Notes: generated by a model not told the origin, from the letters alone. DNA of 64,000 nucleotides from Heterocephalus glaber (GCF_000247695.1 NW_004624734.1:12303137-12367136); one strand, 5' to 3'. Positions 1 to 11,285 are shown, counted from the stretch's first letter. Translations and numbers: made by a program.

Positions 1-45
1 GCAAGGACCCAAGTTCGATCCCTGGTACCAAAAAAAAAAAAAAAA
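1..45 (+). mobile_element. ID-type tRNA-derived SINE, 3' part cut by window edge
   Basis: Only the 3' half is present: the B-box-like GTTCGATCCC, the family-specific end GGTACC and a poly-A tail. The 5' half lies outside the window. Confidence 0.85.
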
Positions 46-236
46 GCCAGATGTAGTGGTGCATGCCTGTACTCCCAGCACTACGGGAGGCTGAGGCAGA
101 TCACAAGTTCAAGTCCCACTTGGGCAACTTTGCAAGACCCTGTCTCAAAATTTAAAAAAAAAATGTTTTAACCTAGGGATGTAGCTCAGTGCAAAAGGTC
201 CTAGGTCCTTACTTCAATCCTCAGTACTTAAAAAAT
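46..236 (+). mobile_element. B1-ID dimeric SINE
   Basis: The left part is a 7SL-derived B1 monomer (GCATGCCTGTACTCCCAGCA, GAGGCTGAGGCAG, and TCTCAAAA at its end). After an A-rich linker comes a diverged ID monomer (GGGATGTAGCTCAG, then CCTCAGTACTTAAAA). The order B1 then ID matches the B1-dID type of dimer described in several non-murid rodents. Confidence 0.75.
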
Positions 237-489
237 ATATTTTTAAAATGAAAAATCCACCACGCATTTAATAATTCAAGCTTGAGTTGGATGGAGTTTT
301 GACAGAGAGGAAAACACACAAAATTGTGTGTTTCTAAATTTTGTCTTTGGTCTGGAACTTCTCAATTAATAAAAATCACTATGTATTTTCCCTTTCTAGA
401 ACTTGGAACTTTTTTTCTGCAGTGCCAGCATCCAGCACAGTACCTTTCACAGTGCCTGGAAGGCTGAAGGCAGAAAAAAACTGAAGGGC
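237..489. other. Intronic sequence with no recognised element
   Basis: AT-rich sequence with no open frame of note. Around 420-460 there is a weak resemblance to old MIR/L2 sequence, too diverged to call. Confidence 0.5.
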
Positions 490-530
490 TCAGCATCCTG
501 GCACTATCTGGACAGTCTGGGGTATCACAA
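490..530 (+). mobile_element. MER5-type hAT fossil, left piece
   Basis: This stretch resembles the left arm of a MER5-like non-autonomous hAT-Charlie element and is continued at 988-1112. The two pieces are separated by an LTR-like insertion. Identification is from remembered consensus. Confidence 0.5.
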
Positions 531-987
531 TGAAGCATGAGATTAGGGCATGGTCAGCTGGCTGGGCACGTGGCATGACCTGTCAATCATGGAAATCCAG
601 GACACATGTGCACAAAAACAGTTCCAAGCCCTGAAAGGGAAACCAATCAGAAAATGCTATCTTCAATTCTTCTGGCATGAAATCAAGCAGGTTTTTGATA
701 GGACAGCCTAGATCTGATGTGAGCCTGAGGAGCGGGGGATATAAAAGATGGTGGCCATTGACCTTGTGGCCACTGTCCTCTCTTTTTAGTGACTGGCTTT
801 CACCCTGCAGAATGTACTTCTGTTCCTACTTTAATTGGCCCACATTCACTCTGCAGAGCATATTTCTTTTCCTGCCTTTAGTAAATGTTAAACCTCATTA
901 CCTCTTGTACGCGTATTGACCAATTCTTTGTTCCGGATAAGAATCTGGCTCTAGAAGGACCTCACAGGCCCCCAGAACTCTGGTAAC
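531..987 (+). mobile_element. ERV-like solo LTR (tentative)
   Basis: A segment of about 455 bp begins TGAAGCATGA and ends near GGTAACA. It interrupts a MER5-type fossil. It carries a clear TATA-like box (GATATAAAAG, about 738-747) and a T/C-rich tail towards its 3' end, as in retroviral LTRs. ACAA occurs just before and just after it, compatible with a 4-bp target duplication. No gag, pol or env is present. The exact right end is uncertain by a few bases. Confidence 0.5.
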
Positions 988-1112
988 AAATAGAGGGTAC
1001 CACTGGCAGGGGTCAGGGACGCTGCTAAACATTCTATAGTGCACAGGAAGCCTGACAACAAAGTTATCTGGCCCCAAACCTCAGTGATGCCAAAGTGAAG
1101 AGAACCTGCCTC
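988..1112 (+). mobile_element. MER5-type hAT fossil, right piece
   Basis: The sequence contains the diagnostic GGGACGCTGCTAAACATTCT, TGCACAGGAAGCC and ACAAAGTTATCTGGCCC stretches of MER5 elements. It continues the left piece at 490-530. Confidence 0.75.
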
Positions 1113-2689
1113 GAGGCCTCAGAACCTTTAAGGAACTGGCTGTCGGCAGGCGAGGTTTTTCAGGATGGGGCAGAAAAGATTAGAATTTTCTTGAGGCATC
1201 GGGAAATCTAAAGGAAAATCCTAGGCATTCAAGGAGGGGAGCCGGGGTGTCCTAGACCCCAGCTGGTGGCTGGTGAGACAAAATGGACAAGAGGAGGTTT
1301 TATTATTGTCACCATGAAAAGAATGATGATTATAGGCAGCAAAGATCAGGCTTATCCTGTCCTCCTACCACAACTGATCTTATCCGAGACATCTCCATGT
1401 CTCTGAACTTCACCCCTGAGTTCCAGGAGTTTTTTTCCCCAAATATTTATCTAGCACTTTCATCCAGGGTCCCTAAGGTTTCCTAAGTTCAGCACTTTCA
1501 CAACTCAGCTCAGGATCCCTCTAACTGTCCCTGCCTTGGTATCTTATTTCTGATGACAACAGCACTGTCCCCCAAGTGACTCACACTAGCCTATGTCTGA
1601 GTTCTACCCTTCCCCACTGCCCCCCTTCCTCCCATCTGCCAAGAATCGTTTGCCTTTGGAAACCACTTCCTTCTTCACTGTCGACTGGATCCTCCCTTCT
1701 CTGCCCATACAGGGTGGGGATGTGACCCGGACCTGGACCTGATTCTGGATGCAAACATGACTGCAGGGCCTGCAGAGCTCTTCTCAAAGATGCTGAGGAG
1801 ACTCTTTCTGAGTGCTGGGTACTGTTTTTTGACACATTACAACCCACAATAAGGCCTTCATTTCCCAGCCGCTCTTGTAGCTGGCTATGACCCTGTGAGA
1901 AAGCTCTGGTGACGAAGAGTAAGCGGAAGTACCTGGAATGCTGGGAAGTGCCCGGTAATGGACACAGTGCATGCTCCACCCAGAACTCTCACAACCCCGA
2001 GCTGCTGCGTGTGAGTCCATCTGCCATCTCTGCAGGCTTTGCTGCTAATGCCTCATACCTGGAGACATTTAGTGCCTTAGGTCCCTCCACCCCCGGCCAC
2101 AGGTAACTGACTGGTGTGGGAGCATAAAAGCCCAGTTGCTTGGCCTCAAGGCAGGACAAATACTAAAGTGTCATTAATGCTCCAGAGTTCCATAAAATAA
2201 CCTCTTGTTTGACTTTTCCCCTTTTCCTTGTTCTCTTGCTAGTCTTTTCTGGGTCCACTTCCTTAATAAATCAGTTGACCCCAAGTCCTTAGCCCACTGC
2301 TTTCTAGAGAAACTGACCTGAGACAGAAAAGGAAAGGAACATTCCCTCCCTTTCCCTTTCCTCTACCCTACTAAAGTGTGGATGTGATGGCCAGCTCTCT
2401 GACAGCCATCATGAACCCAGAGGAGTAGGGCAACACTGCAGAGCTGAAGAGGCCAGACCCCTGGTTGACTTGGTGCATCACCACACCAGCCCTGATGTGT
2501 CTCCAGGCCGTGCACACCTCTTTCCTGACATAGAATAAAATCTCATGTGCTTTCACTACCACTTTTCAGCCGTGAATTCAAAATAGGACATTAGAAATAA
2601 AGATACTGTAGAAGGGAGATGAGGAAAATTGTAAATTTAAAATTGTACTTTAAAAACTAGCTTCAGGACAAAGTTACTCAAGGTTACAA
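1113..2689. other. Intronic sequence; probable old LTR remnants, no gene
   Basis: No exon-like frame is supported; the overlapping frames at 1581-2106 lack homology I recognise. Parts of 1860-2110 and 2340-2580 read like two halves of one old LTR/MaLR-type repeat (for example the ACACCAGCCCTGATG and CTCTTTCCTGACATAGAATAA stretches). A different segment, ending GAAACTGACCTGAGACA near 2322, lies between them. Confidence 0.4.
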
Positions 2690-2901
2690 TTATTTCTTCC
2701 TATCTTGTATAGCAAGCAGGAAGCAAAGAGCCATCAAGGGAAGAGGAGGGGTATATATGCCATAAACTGTTTTTGTCCTGCCTTGGAACCAGCCAACTAG
2801 GGACTGAAAATTCTACAAACTGTTGAGCCAAATAAACCTTTCCTCCTTGAAGTTGTGGGTGTCGGGTATTGGGTCTCGGTGATGGGAAAGTAACTAAGAC
2901 A
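2690..2901 (+). mobile_element. MaLR-type LTR, 3' part
   Basis: The 3' end is characteristic of rodent MaLR LTRs: GAGCCAAATAAACCTTTCCT with the AATAAA signal, then a GT-rich stretch, ending AAAGTAACTAAGACA at 2901. The 5' half is not recognisable. Confidence 0.7.
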
Positions 2902-3061
2902 CCCAGCAGCTTTTTCCAATCAGCCCCTGGGCCCCATGTTCTTCAGGAACATTTTCCTAATTAAAGAACTAAGAATCCACCCTGCATCCACCACCCCCAT
3001 GAAATGCTGTCAATATTTCCTGAGTACTTGAAGTTCACCCCTGTGTTCAAAGAATCACTTT

Positions 3062-3311
3062 CACATATTTCTTTTTCTCTCTCCCTTTCTCCTTTCCTCC
3101 CTTCCTTCCATCCTCTTGTGGTACTGGGTAACTGACCTAAGCAGGTTCTTAATTTGAGCTACAACCTCAGCCCTTTTATAAATTTTTTATTTTGAGACAG
3201 AGTCTTGCTAAATTGCCCACATGGGACTTGAACTTGTGATCTTCCTGCCTTGGCTTCCTGAACAGCTGGGATTACAGGTGTGTACCACTGTTCCCAGCCA
3301 CATATTTCTTT
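3062..3311 (-). mobile_element. B1-ID dimeric SINE with 13-bp target duplication
   Basis: The element is 3075-3298, in minus orientation. An identical 13-bp direct repeat, CACATATTTCTTT, flanks it at 3062-3074 and 3299-3311. The B1 part ends TTACAGGTGTGTACCACTG; the ID part has decayed. A pyrimidine-rich tail on the plus strand corresponds to its A-rich tail. Confidence 0.85.
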
Positions 3312-3815
3312 ACATATCTGTTATTACAGGGCCGCAGGCTCTGAAGCAAAAAATCAAAGCAAAACCAAAACCTCTCCCAATACAGTTGCTTGAGAAATAG
3401 TAGAGCATGCCTGTTTCACATGCCAAGATAGAATATCTGGAGCAGAACGTATCAGCAGCCAGGATTAACAACACAGGCCCTACTGAGGGAAATGCCAAAT
3501 GTAGCATACATTTAGTTTTTAAATTCTGAGCCCTTCAAATAAAGGTCTCAAGATTCTGTTGGGAAGTGAGGTGGCTTATAGGAAAGAGGCCCAGAAACTG
3601 AAAAGGGAAATGAGTTGGCCTCATTAATGAGCAAGATTGAATGAAGAAAATCTTCTCGGAGACAACAGAGATAAGAACCATCAAGAACTGTCACATCTGT
3701 TACATGATAGGAAAGAATGATACCAAGAGAGGAGCAAAGAGGAACTCCTGCTATTAGACACAGATCCTTAAAACATAGCTGCTATAATACCATTAAAGCC
3801 TGCAGACAGCACTCA
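3312..3815. other. Intronic sequence with nothing recognised
   Basis: Unique-looking sequence. Short open frames lack codon or homology support. Confidence 0.4.
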
Positions 3816-3905
3816 GACTACACACACACACACCTCTCCACATCTCTCTCTCTCTATATATATCTCTATATCTCTATCTCTATATCTCTATATAGATATA
3901 GATAT
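3816..3905. repeat. Compound microsatellite (CA)n-(CT)n-(ATCT)n
   Basis: A run of ACACAC, then CTCTCT, then an imperfect ATCTCT/TATA array. It abuts the tail of the following minus-strand SINE and probably grew from that tail. Confidence 0.9.
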
Positions 3906-4075
3906 TGAATCCAGGGCCTTTGCACTGAACTACATCCCCAGCCCTTTTTATTTTTTATTTTGAGACAGGGTCTTGCTAAGTGGCTAGGTTTTCCAAGCTG
4001 GGCTGGAACTTGTGATCCTTCTGCCTCGACTTCCAGAATGCTGGGATTATAGCTGCATGCCACCATGCCCAGCAC
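3906..4075 (-). mobile_element. B1-ID dimeric SINE
   Basis: Minus orientation. The ID half reads on plus as CTTTGCACTGAACTACATCCCCAG. The B1 half reads TTTTGAGACAGGGTCTTGCT through CTGGGATTATAGCTGCATGC. Confidence 0.8.
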
Positions 4076-4106
4076 TACAGAATATTGCCCTTACCCTCTC
4101 TCTTGC

Positions 4107-4189
4107 TTTTTTTTTGGTACTGGGAATTGAACTCAGGGCCTCAGGCTTGCCAGGTAGGTGTTGTGCCACTGAGCTACATCCCCGGCCCT
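4107..4189 (-). mobile_element. ID-type SINE monomer, older subtype
   Basis: T-run then GGTACTGGGAATTGAACTCA and CCACTGAGCTACATCCCCGG on plus, i.e. a complete tRNA-like monomer on minus. The A-box has TGTAGCTCAG rather than TTTAGCTCAG, the older subtype also used in the dimers. Confidence 0.8.
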
Positions 4190-4607
4190 TGTCCTTCCCT
4201 TCTGTCTTCATAGCATGTCCCTAATAGTGCTCAGCATGGCACTGAGCTCCCATGCAGAGAGGATGGGAGAGACAATACGACACAGTTCTCGCCAAGGAGC
4301 TCTAAGTAGAAGTCAGGGCTTCAGAGAAAGTTATTTTCCAGGGACCAGCTCAGCTGACACCCCTTTGCCTCTTTTTCTGTCTTCCCATCTTGATGGTGGA
4401 CATGATTCCTGGAGCTCCAAGGGCTGGGACCAAGCTGCTGTGTAAGCCGCCACAGCACAGGGACAGAAGGGCTGGGATACTGGTGGCCTCATAGGACTCG
4501 TGTGGACCTCTGCACTTGTGACATGAGAAGAGTTCATTTCCATGGGTGTAAGCCACTGTTCCTGGGGGTTTAAAGCAGCCAGTGCAACCTGCAACTGACA
4601 TATTTGT
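4190..4607. other. Intronic sequence with nothing recognised
   Basis: No repeat or exon could be supported. Overlapping short frames on both strands are treated as chance. Confidence 0.4.
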
Positions 4608-4697
4608 CTTTTTTTTCTTTTTGGTACCAGGAATCAAACTCAGGGCCTTGCACTTGCCAGGCAGGCAATGCACCCATGAGCTATATCCCCTGCCCCC
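4608..4697 (-). mobile_element. ID-type SINE monomer
   Basis: Minus orientation, ending GGTACC followed by a T-rich tail on plus. The A-box region is diverged (CATGAGCTATATCCCCTG), suggesting an old copy. Confidence 0.75.
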
Positions 4698-5410
4698 ATC
4701 ATTTCTTTTGTAATTACTGAGACAAAGAAACAGTAGGTAACAAACAGAAGCAATAGTCCTGGAGGCTCTGCGTGTGGGCTTAGGGGTAAGAGAAACACCA
4801 GGTACCCAGCACTGAAGAAGCAGGAAACCAATAGACAGTTGCTTGTCCTTCTACTCAGTGCTAAGTGGAGCATTATTTTCATACCCACATAGGAAAAGCA
4901 ACTTTCCTGAAGCTTAATTTCCTTGACTTTATTTTCTGTTTGAAAGCAGAAACAAAGCTTCAATTTTAGTATATGTGCTGCTGAAGTGAGCACAGGCTTA
5001 AAAAAAAAATCCTATGGTGTTAAGTAAAAGACCAACCAAAGCCCAAAGGTCCAGATGCATAAGAAGAAAGGAAGTGGAAATGCATATGGAAAGATAAAAA
5101 AGACAGGTTCTCAAGACCAGTAAGCAGAAAAGGTTAGGGAGGGAATGGACTCCTGGCTATTACCTGGGATGATACAAGGTAGCTTCCAAGGATGTGAATG
5201 TGTCATTTCCAGGCAGTAAGGTACATGGAGGATCTGGGAGGCAGGAGGTTGGAGGAAGTGAGTTGAGCCCAAAGATGAAAGATGCTATATCATCCAGAAA
5301 GGGCATCTCAATTTCATTTATAAACATTAAGATATGTGGTTTCCATCCTCAGATAGTTTAGATAAGATTTTCTTCTTCATCACATTTAAAATGACAAAAA
5401 GAAAACCTAA
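4698..5410. other. Intronic sequence with nothing recognised
   Basis: About 0.7 kb of unique sequence with no supported exon or repeat. Confidence 0.4.
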
Positions 5411-6084
5411 CCCACTGTGGTGGATTAACTAACGGTCAACTTGTAAAGTCCAGCTGAACTGAATCAGCCTGGTCTGGGCATGGAGGATGCACCCGAGGAT
5501 TATTGCCAGTAGCCATAAAAAGAGAACTGGAGGGGAAGATCGTGGGCTGTTGATTTTCTAGAAGAAGCTTGCTGTGGATGGTTTCCCTGATGCAAACTTG
5601 GCTACTCTCATAAGAGGAGGAGCTCAGGGCCTTGCTGTCGCTGGAAATGGCTTCGGTTCTCGTCAGAGGAGCTCTCATCTTCGCCTTGAGCATGGCTTCC
5701 TGGCTCCAATGTAGATCCCTCAGCCTGGTGGCACAAATCCTTCACCCTACTGGCATAGGTTTTCTGCTTCCACCACTGGCCTTTGGGCCTTCCGGGTGCA
5801 GATCCTCAATACACACAAGCATGAGACACTGCTCTATGGGATCTATGTCACTGGCTGGATTCATGGAGGACATTATCTTGGACTCTAAGCCTTTAGCTGG
5901 ACTTTGTGGGACATTTTTGTGGGATCCAGGCCCTTAGCTGGATTGCTTAGGCCTCTAGTGTGTGGCTAATCTCTTGTACTCCTCTGTATTTGACTTTTGG
6001 AGAAAATATCATAAAATAATCCTATAAATGATGTGTCCTGTATTAAATATATTCCCTTGCCAAAACCCTGACTACAACACCCAC
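5411..6084 (+). mobile_element. LTR-like repeat family, copy A
   Basis: The element is 5416-6079 (664 bp), starting TGTGGTGGATTA and ending GACTACAACA. It has TGT...ACA ends and is flanked by the 5-bp direct repeat CCCAC (5411-5415, 6080-6084). Reading plus, it has a TATA-like CATAAAAAGAG at 5514-5524 and an ATTAAA poly(A)-type signal at 6042-6047. Two further copies are at 15592-16331 and 18020-18651 in the other orientation. No coding region was found. The 5-bp duplication and TG...CA ends suggest a solo LTR, possibly ERVL-like. Confidence 0.75.
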
Positions 6085-6347
6085 CATAACAGAAGTGCAG
6101 TATTGAAAAGAAAAATAAGGAAAGTAGAGAATGAAGGAGAGTAATACAAATGAAACCTAATAGTAAATGTACCAAATTTCTCTACACAAAGAGTCTAAAG
6201 CTAGTTAAAAAACAAAAACACAAAAATATGTAAAGTGGTTACTTAAAAATACTAAAAACTACAACTAGAGAGATGGTTTAAAAGTCAACAAATATCTAAT
6301 AAAATGTACATGTTTAGTAATATCTATGTTTAAAAACAGATGTTAGT
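6085..6347. other. AT-rich intronic sequence
   Basis: No recognised element. Confidence 0.4.
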
Positions 6348-6550
6348 GCTGGGCACAGAGGTATATGCCTGTATTTCTAGCTCCTCAGGAGGCTGAGGCA
6401 GGAGGATCACGGGTTCAAGGCCAGCCCGGACAACTTAGTGAGACCTTACCTTAAAATAGAAAATAAAAAAGGGTATAGTTCAGTGGTAGGGCATTTGCCC
6501 AGCATGCATAAGTCCCTGGGTCCAATTCCCAGTACTGGGGGGACAAAAAG
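6348..6550 (+). mobile_element. B1-ID dimeric SINE
   Basis: B1 half from GCTGGGCACAGAGGTATATG through GTGAGACCTTACCTTAAAAT. ID half GTATAGTTCAGTGGTAGGGC through TCCCAGTACTGG. Both halves are diverged. Confidence 0.8.
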
Positions 6551-7062
6551 ATATCAGCACATAAAGCATGAAGAATAAAGAAAGGTAACACTAGAAAAAT
6601 AATAAAATTTATGCAAGTGGCAAAGCTACAATACTGAACTTATATGCTCTAAAAAGCATACTAAAATATTATTTTGGGTTTGATAGCCTTGGAGGGTGGT
6701 TGTAGATATATTCTCCAGCTACAAAATTCTCTAACATTAGAGAAAAACCAGCTGAAATACATATGTACAGGCACCAGAATACAAAGAAATACTCAAGTAA
6801 CAGAAAAGAGAATTTTGCAACATGCATATTCTAAATCATCATGTGATAATTTTAGCAATATATCAAAGCATAATTATATAGTCTACCTTTTAAAAAGCAG
6901 TCCTTTTGAATAACACTTGAGATGAACTAAAGTGCAAACAGGGAGTATGTGAGAATATTTATCTTAACCATGGAGGGGGCCTGAATTTATGAAAAACTAG
7001 GAAAAAACCTTGCCAGTCAGAGAAGTGTTTTTATGCATACCAAAAACTTTTTTTGAGCCAAT
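6551..7062. other. AT-rich intronic sequence
   Basis: No exon or recognised repeat; strongly AT-rich. Confidence 0.4.
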
Positions 7063-7178
7063 AAAAGATAGTTGACTGTAGGGCCAAGGATTTAGCTCAG
7101 AGGCACTGCACTTGCCTTGCCTCGCAAGAGCAAGGTCCTGAGTTCGATCCCTGGTACCAAAAAAAAAGATAGTTGACT
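7063..7178 (+). mobile_element. ID-type SINE, young subtype, with target duplication
   Basis: A full monomer at 7081-7167: A-box TTTAGCTCAG, B-box GTTCGATCCC, terminal GGTACC and an A tail. It is flanked by AAAAGATAGTTGACT on both sides (from 7063 and overlapping the tail near 7165). The intact Pol III boxes and near-identical flanks point to fairly recent insertion. Confidence 0.92.
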
Positions 7179-8541
7179 ATGATATTCATCCTATTATAAA
7201 GATTTGTGTTATCTGAGGGTTTTTTTGGAATTGATTTTTAAGAATTTCTTTTTGGTTTACATCTTGTACTCTGAGTATCCACTTTGAAGGTAACTATTCT
7301 TCTTATTATTTGATTTACCACAGAAAAAATCATGGGCTCCTTGAAATACAGTTTCAAAACCCCTGCCTTGGTTGATGGGTACGATCAACACCACTGTGAT
7401 AGTCATCAGCTGCTTAACACGAGGGAAGACCCAAGACAGATAACCTCGGTGCTATCTTCCACAGAGCTTACAGACAAAGCCAGGAAGTGAAGATTGGAGG
7501 TGAAGATCCAGGGCAGGCATGCCAAGTTGTTATGGTGCTGGGAAGGATGTTGCAACTACAAGGGACCTATGAAACATGATGATGGAGGGAAACATGATGA
7601 TGGAGTTGCCTTCTACATGGCCTCCTGGGAGAGAAGCAGGACACTACTCAAGCCTGGTCCTGTGGTACCACAGAGCTGGTAAGATCACACATCTCCCCTG
7701 GGAGTCTGCTGGCTAGACTACTCCTGCCTTCTTATTCTCACAGGGCACCTAAGGACCACCACACCTGAAGAAAGAGGTCATTGTGTCTCTAATTAGAAAT
7801 TCTTCCCACAAGTGGCAAAGGAAGAAAAAGCAAGGAAGTAACATTTCCAGAGCCAGCTATGAAGAGATGGCCGTGTTATCTCCAGCTGGGTAACTTCAGA
7901 CAATGAACGGAAGCTCTGAGCCTCAGAACCTCTGCTTGCGACAGGAGAACATTCATAGTGCCTACTCTATGGACTTTTTAGAACCATTAAACACATATAA
8001 GGATCTGTACTGAGTTTGGCCTGCCGTGAGAGTGCAGTAAGTTTCATAGGTTTTATTATACACAATAGTAAAAAAGTCACATATAACCATATACCCACCA
8101 AGTCAAAATATTTGAGGATAAACAATTCTACATTAATATAGACAGGTGAATGTGTTAGAAAATATATAGGAAATATAAAAGGAAAGAAAAAACAGGACAG
8201 TATGTATTTGGGGATGACTGCACTGTGTGTAACCATGACAACAGGAAGGATTAAGAGACTACAACTCTCCCTGTTCCATTAAGAAATGGGTGAGTGCACA
8301 GTGAACAATGAACACAGGTGCTTCACCCTCAGGGTGATCAAGGGTCCTATATGAAGAGGTACTTGCATGAACTAACTGTGTTGCTACTGAGCAAGAAGAG
8401 TCAGGGCTTCCTGCTCTCCTCACTCCCCGGGGAGAAACCCAGAGCTCACCGATGATCCAAGCTTCCAACTGGGGACTTGAACTCCTCAGACTCAACTGAT
8501 CACCACAGTGTGGCTTTACAGTTAGAAGGTCACGCTCATGG
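7179..8541. other. Intronic sequence with one weak MIR match
   Basis: About 7870-7990 resembles a MIR core (TGGGTAACTTCAGACAATGA, CCTCAGAACCTCTGCTTG). The rest is unrecognised. The 143-aa minus-strand frame near 8259-8690 overlaps the B1 fragment at 8542 and is not a credible gene. Confidence 0.4.
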
Positions 8542-8633
8542 AGCCCGGCATGATGGTGCATGCCTGTAATCCTAACCCTCAGGAGGCTGAAGCAGAAAGA
8601 TTGTATGTTTGAGGGCAGCCTGAGCTTGACAGG
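8542..8633 (+). mobile_element. B1 SINE fragment
   Basis: Matches the left and middle of B1: GCCCGGCATGATGGTGCATG, CCTGTAATCC, GAGGCTGAAGCAG, GGGCAGCCTGAG. The 3' part is missing. Confidence 0.8.
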
Positions 8634-9614
8634 AATCACACAGTTAAACCAACATAGGATCCTCAAAGTGGACAATCTGAGTTTTCCCATGAAATTTTAC
8701 AAGATGGATCTCAAGAAGGATGGCCCTCTTGTCCCACCTTGAGTGAATGCAAACCCTTCTCAGCTCTTCTCTCTGTCCCTTATTTCCCAGGACTCTGTGT
8801 TGGTCCTCAGCTAGGATCCTAAAATCCATCTGCCACTGTGCACATGGAACAATACATTAAAGTGCTTTAAAAACATCTGTGATGGGAAATGTAGAGCAGC
8901 TGGAAAAATACTGAACAAAACTTGCTTTCTGTAGGATCTAGATAGGAAAAGCTTTTCTAAACACAAAGATAATGGAGGAAAGTACAAGAAAAAGACTGAA
9001 AGGTAAAAGTAAATATAAATGAGAAATATTTCCCTTTCTTTCCTATCTTTCTAAATGATAAATAACAGACCCTGAACAGAAAACACAGGACAAAAAGCAT
9101 TTAGCCTTTGGATAAGGGGCTAAAATCCTTCACATACAAAGCACACACACACACTAACACACCGTCCTGCTCCAACAGAAAAATGGAGGAAAGAATTAAC
9201 TAGTTGATTCAGAGATGAACTTTTGAAAAACAGATATTTAAAGTACCTTTTGTAAATATTTAAAAATTAGTCAACTTTAGCATAAACAAAAGAAATTTTA
9301 ATTATGATTCATTTTTACTTAATTACAACCATATGTTCATCTGTTAATGGTACTATGGAAAGCAATAAGATACAAAACATATTGTAATGATCTTTAGGAT
9401 GCATCTTTTTGCAACATTTTAATATTTCCAAAACTGAGATGTATCTCACACTGCTAGTGTGTCAGAATTTAACTGGCAGCTTTTCTTTCCTAATGGCATA
9501 ATAAAATAGCACTTTTCTTTCAATATAATATGATACACCAGACGGTTAACAGTGAATCTTGTTGGATGGTAGAATTATGCGGGTGATTTTCTACTTTTTT
9601 ACACTTGTCCATAT
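8634..9614. other. AT-rich intronic sequence
   Basis: About 1 kb with a short CA run near 9143. No exon or clear repeat. Confidence 0.4.
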
Positions 9615-9960
9615 GCTATGGTTTTGTCTCCTATGAAACTCATATTGGAGTTTTTGAGATATGAAGAGGGTGTAAACTTAATCTGCGTATGCTGCTTAGA
9701 GGGGCATTTGGGAAGAGATAAGGATTAGCTAAAACCATCAGTGTGGGGCCCCCATGACTGAATCCTAGTGGCTTTACCGAAGAGATCAGGAGAAACAGAC
9801 ACATTTGCTTGTCTCTCACTATATGATACTCTGTACCCAGGTGGATTCTGCCACCAGGAGGAAATCACCACATATGGACCCCTGACCTTGAACCAGAAAT
9901 GCGAACCAAAGCACTATTGTGTCACTGGCACTAGAAAATGGACTAAGACACCAACTAGTC
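9615..9960 (+). mobile_element. MaLR (MST/MLT1-like) LTR fragment
   Basis: Contains the ordered MaLR landmarks GTTTTGTCTCCTATGAAACT, AAACCATCAGTGTGGGGCCC with CCATGACTGAATCCTAGTGG, and CACATATGGACCCCTGACCT. The open frame at 9768-10115 runs through it and is not a gene. Confidence 0.65.
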
Positions 9961-10892
9961 TTCTAAATGAATATATATTTCTTTTATCATCAAACACTAA
10001 ACAAAACATGGTTCTAATTCCGAACCTAATTCTAATTGCCACTTTAGAGCTGTTGGTTATGCAAGATATTTATGTCCTCTCTATCTCAGTTTCCATATTT
10101 GTAAGACGAAATTAAGGACTTCCCTGCCTACCTCATAAGGTTTGCACAAATACTTTGCAAAATGTAAAGTGCCATTTGGTGAGTGATTCAAATCTTGATG
10201 AATGTGAAACATCCATTAGCACTGATGAGATATTTTTATTTTTTTTCTGAATGGTCATTTATCTTGGATGTTAATTTATAACTTGATATTATAAAACAGC
10301 GATCCTCAATTCTTCATTGCATGGGCCTCATATAATTTGATTTTGAAAGCTCTTTCCTTAGCCTTGTGTCCACCTGGAAAAAACAGATTCCCCCAAACAA
10401 TATCCAGTTCAGTGACACCCAGATTACACACAGAGCAGGCCAAGCCACACACCTGCCAGCTAGCTCTGAACCCACAAGAACCTCACAGGGCAGTGCCACG
10501 CCCAGGGCCAAATGGGCACCAGCGGGATTATTTTTGTTCAATTAACATGAATAAAACTCTTGTTGAAAACCTGCTCACATACACTGAGTGGTAACCACAA
10601 GGCAGGTCTGAGCATCTGTGTGTCTGAGCTTCCCAGGGGCTCACGAGCACTTTGTCAGCCCAATCCCACCACAGCCCCGTCTGTGGATAATGCTTCATTA
10701 ACTTGCACCTTCGCACACTTGACTTTCGGCTGGCAAGGAAGCTACCGAGGCAACAGATGAACAGTCTCCTTTCCACACAAGCCCGGGCACTTGTCCCTGT
10801 GGAAAGCACGGGGGGCTTGACTTTGTCAGCAACACCACGGCTGAAAGCTGGAGTCTGGAGGGCTGTTACTTTGTGGGTCTCCCCCTTTCAGC
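9961..10892. other. Low-repeat intronic segment
   Basis: Apart from a weak MIR-like stretch near 10080-10170, the interval 10300-10890 has no recognisable repeat. It contains several AT-rich motifs (CATGAATAAAACTC, GATAATGCTTCATTAACTTG). It could include a conserved non-coding element, but this cannot be judged from one genome. Confidence 0.35.
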
Positions 10893-10935
10893 TACTGTGA
10901 ATGATGCTGCCGTGAACATGGGTGTACAAATGGCT
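10893..10935 (-). mobile_element. Short L1 3' fragment
   Basis: The plus strand reads CTACTGTGAATGATGCTGCC then GTGAACATGGGTGTACAAAT, which is the antisense of the L1 ORF2 3' region. Confidence 0.6.
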
Positions 10936-11149
10936 GTTGCAATAACTAATGAAGAACAGTGAGTGCTGTTACAATAGTAATGGGTGAAATAACTCAAAAA
11001 GCAAATGTAAAGAACGAGGAATTAAAAACAGGCCCACATATGCAATGCTTTGTTCTTTTAAATGTGTGTTCCCTCATAAAAGCTTACGGTTCCTTGAAAG
11101 AAGCCCAGAAGGGCAGGCTTAAGAGAAGGCATGGACAGGAGGTAGGTGG

Positions 11150-11285
11150 GACTAATGGTTAACCAACAACTACAACGTGCCAGACTCCTCTCCTGAAGGA
11201 TAGGACTCAAGGGGATTAAGAAACTTGGCCAAGTTACTGAGGTAGGACCTAATGTTCCAACTCCAGGCTTTGCGGCCGGGTTCTG
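11150..11285 (-). mobile_element. MIR fragment (weak)
   Basis: GGATTAAGAAACTTGGCCAA and GTTACTGAGGTAGGACCTAA resemble the antisense MIR core. Confidence 0.45.

Noticed and set aside
5632..5937. Open frames inside the LTR-like family (also 15783-16268 and 18141-18515)
   Set aside because: They recur because the repeat recurs, in both orientations, without gag/pol/env features. They are repeat-derived.
7081..7167. Possible functional tRNA gene (A and B box present)
   Set aside because: It is an ID SINE: it recurs many times with A tail and target duplications and lacks a full cloverleaf.
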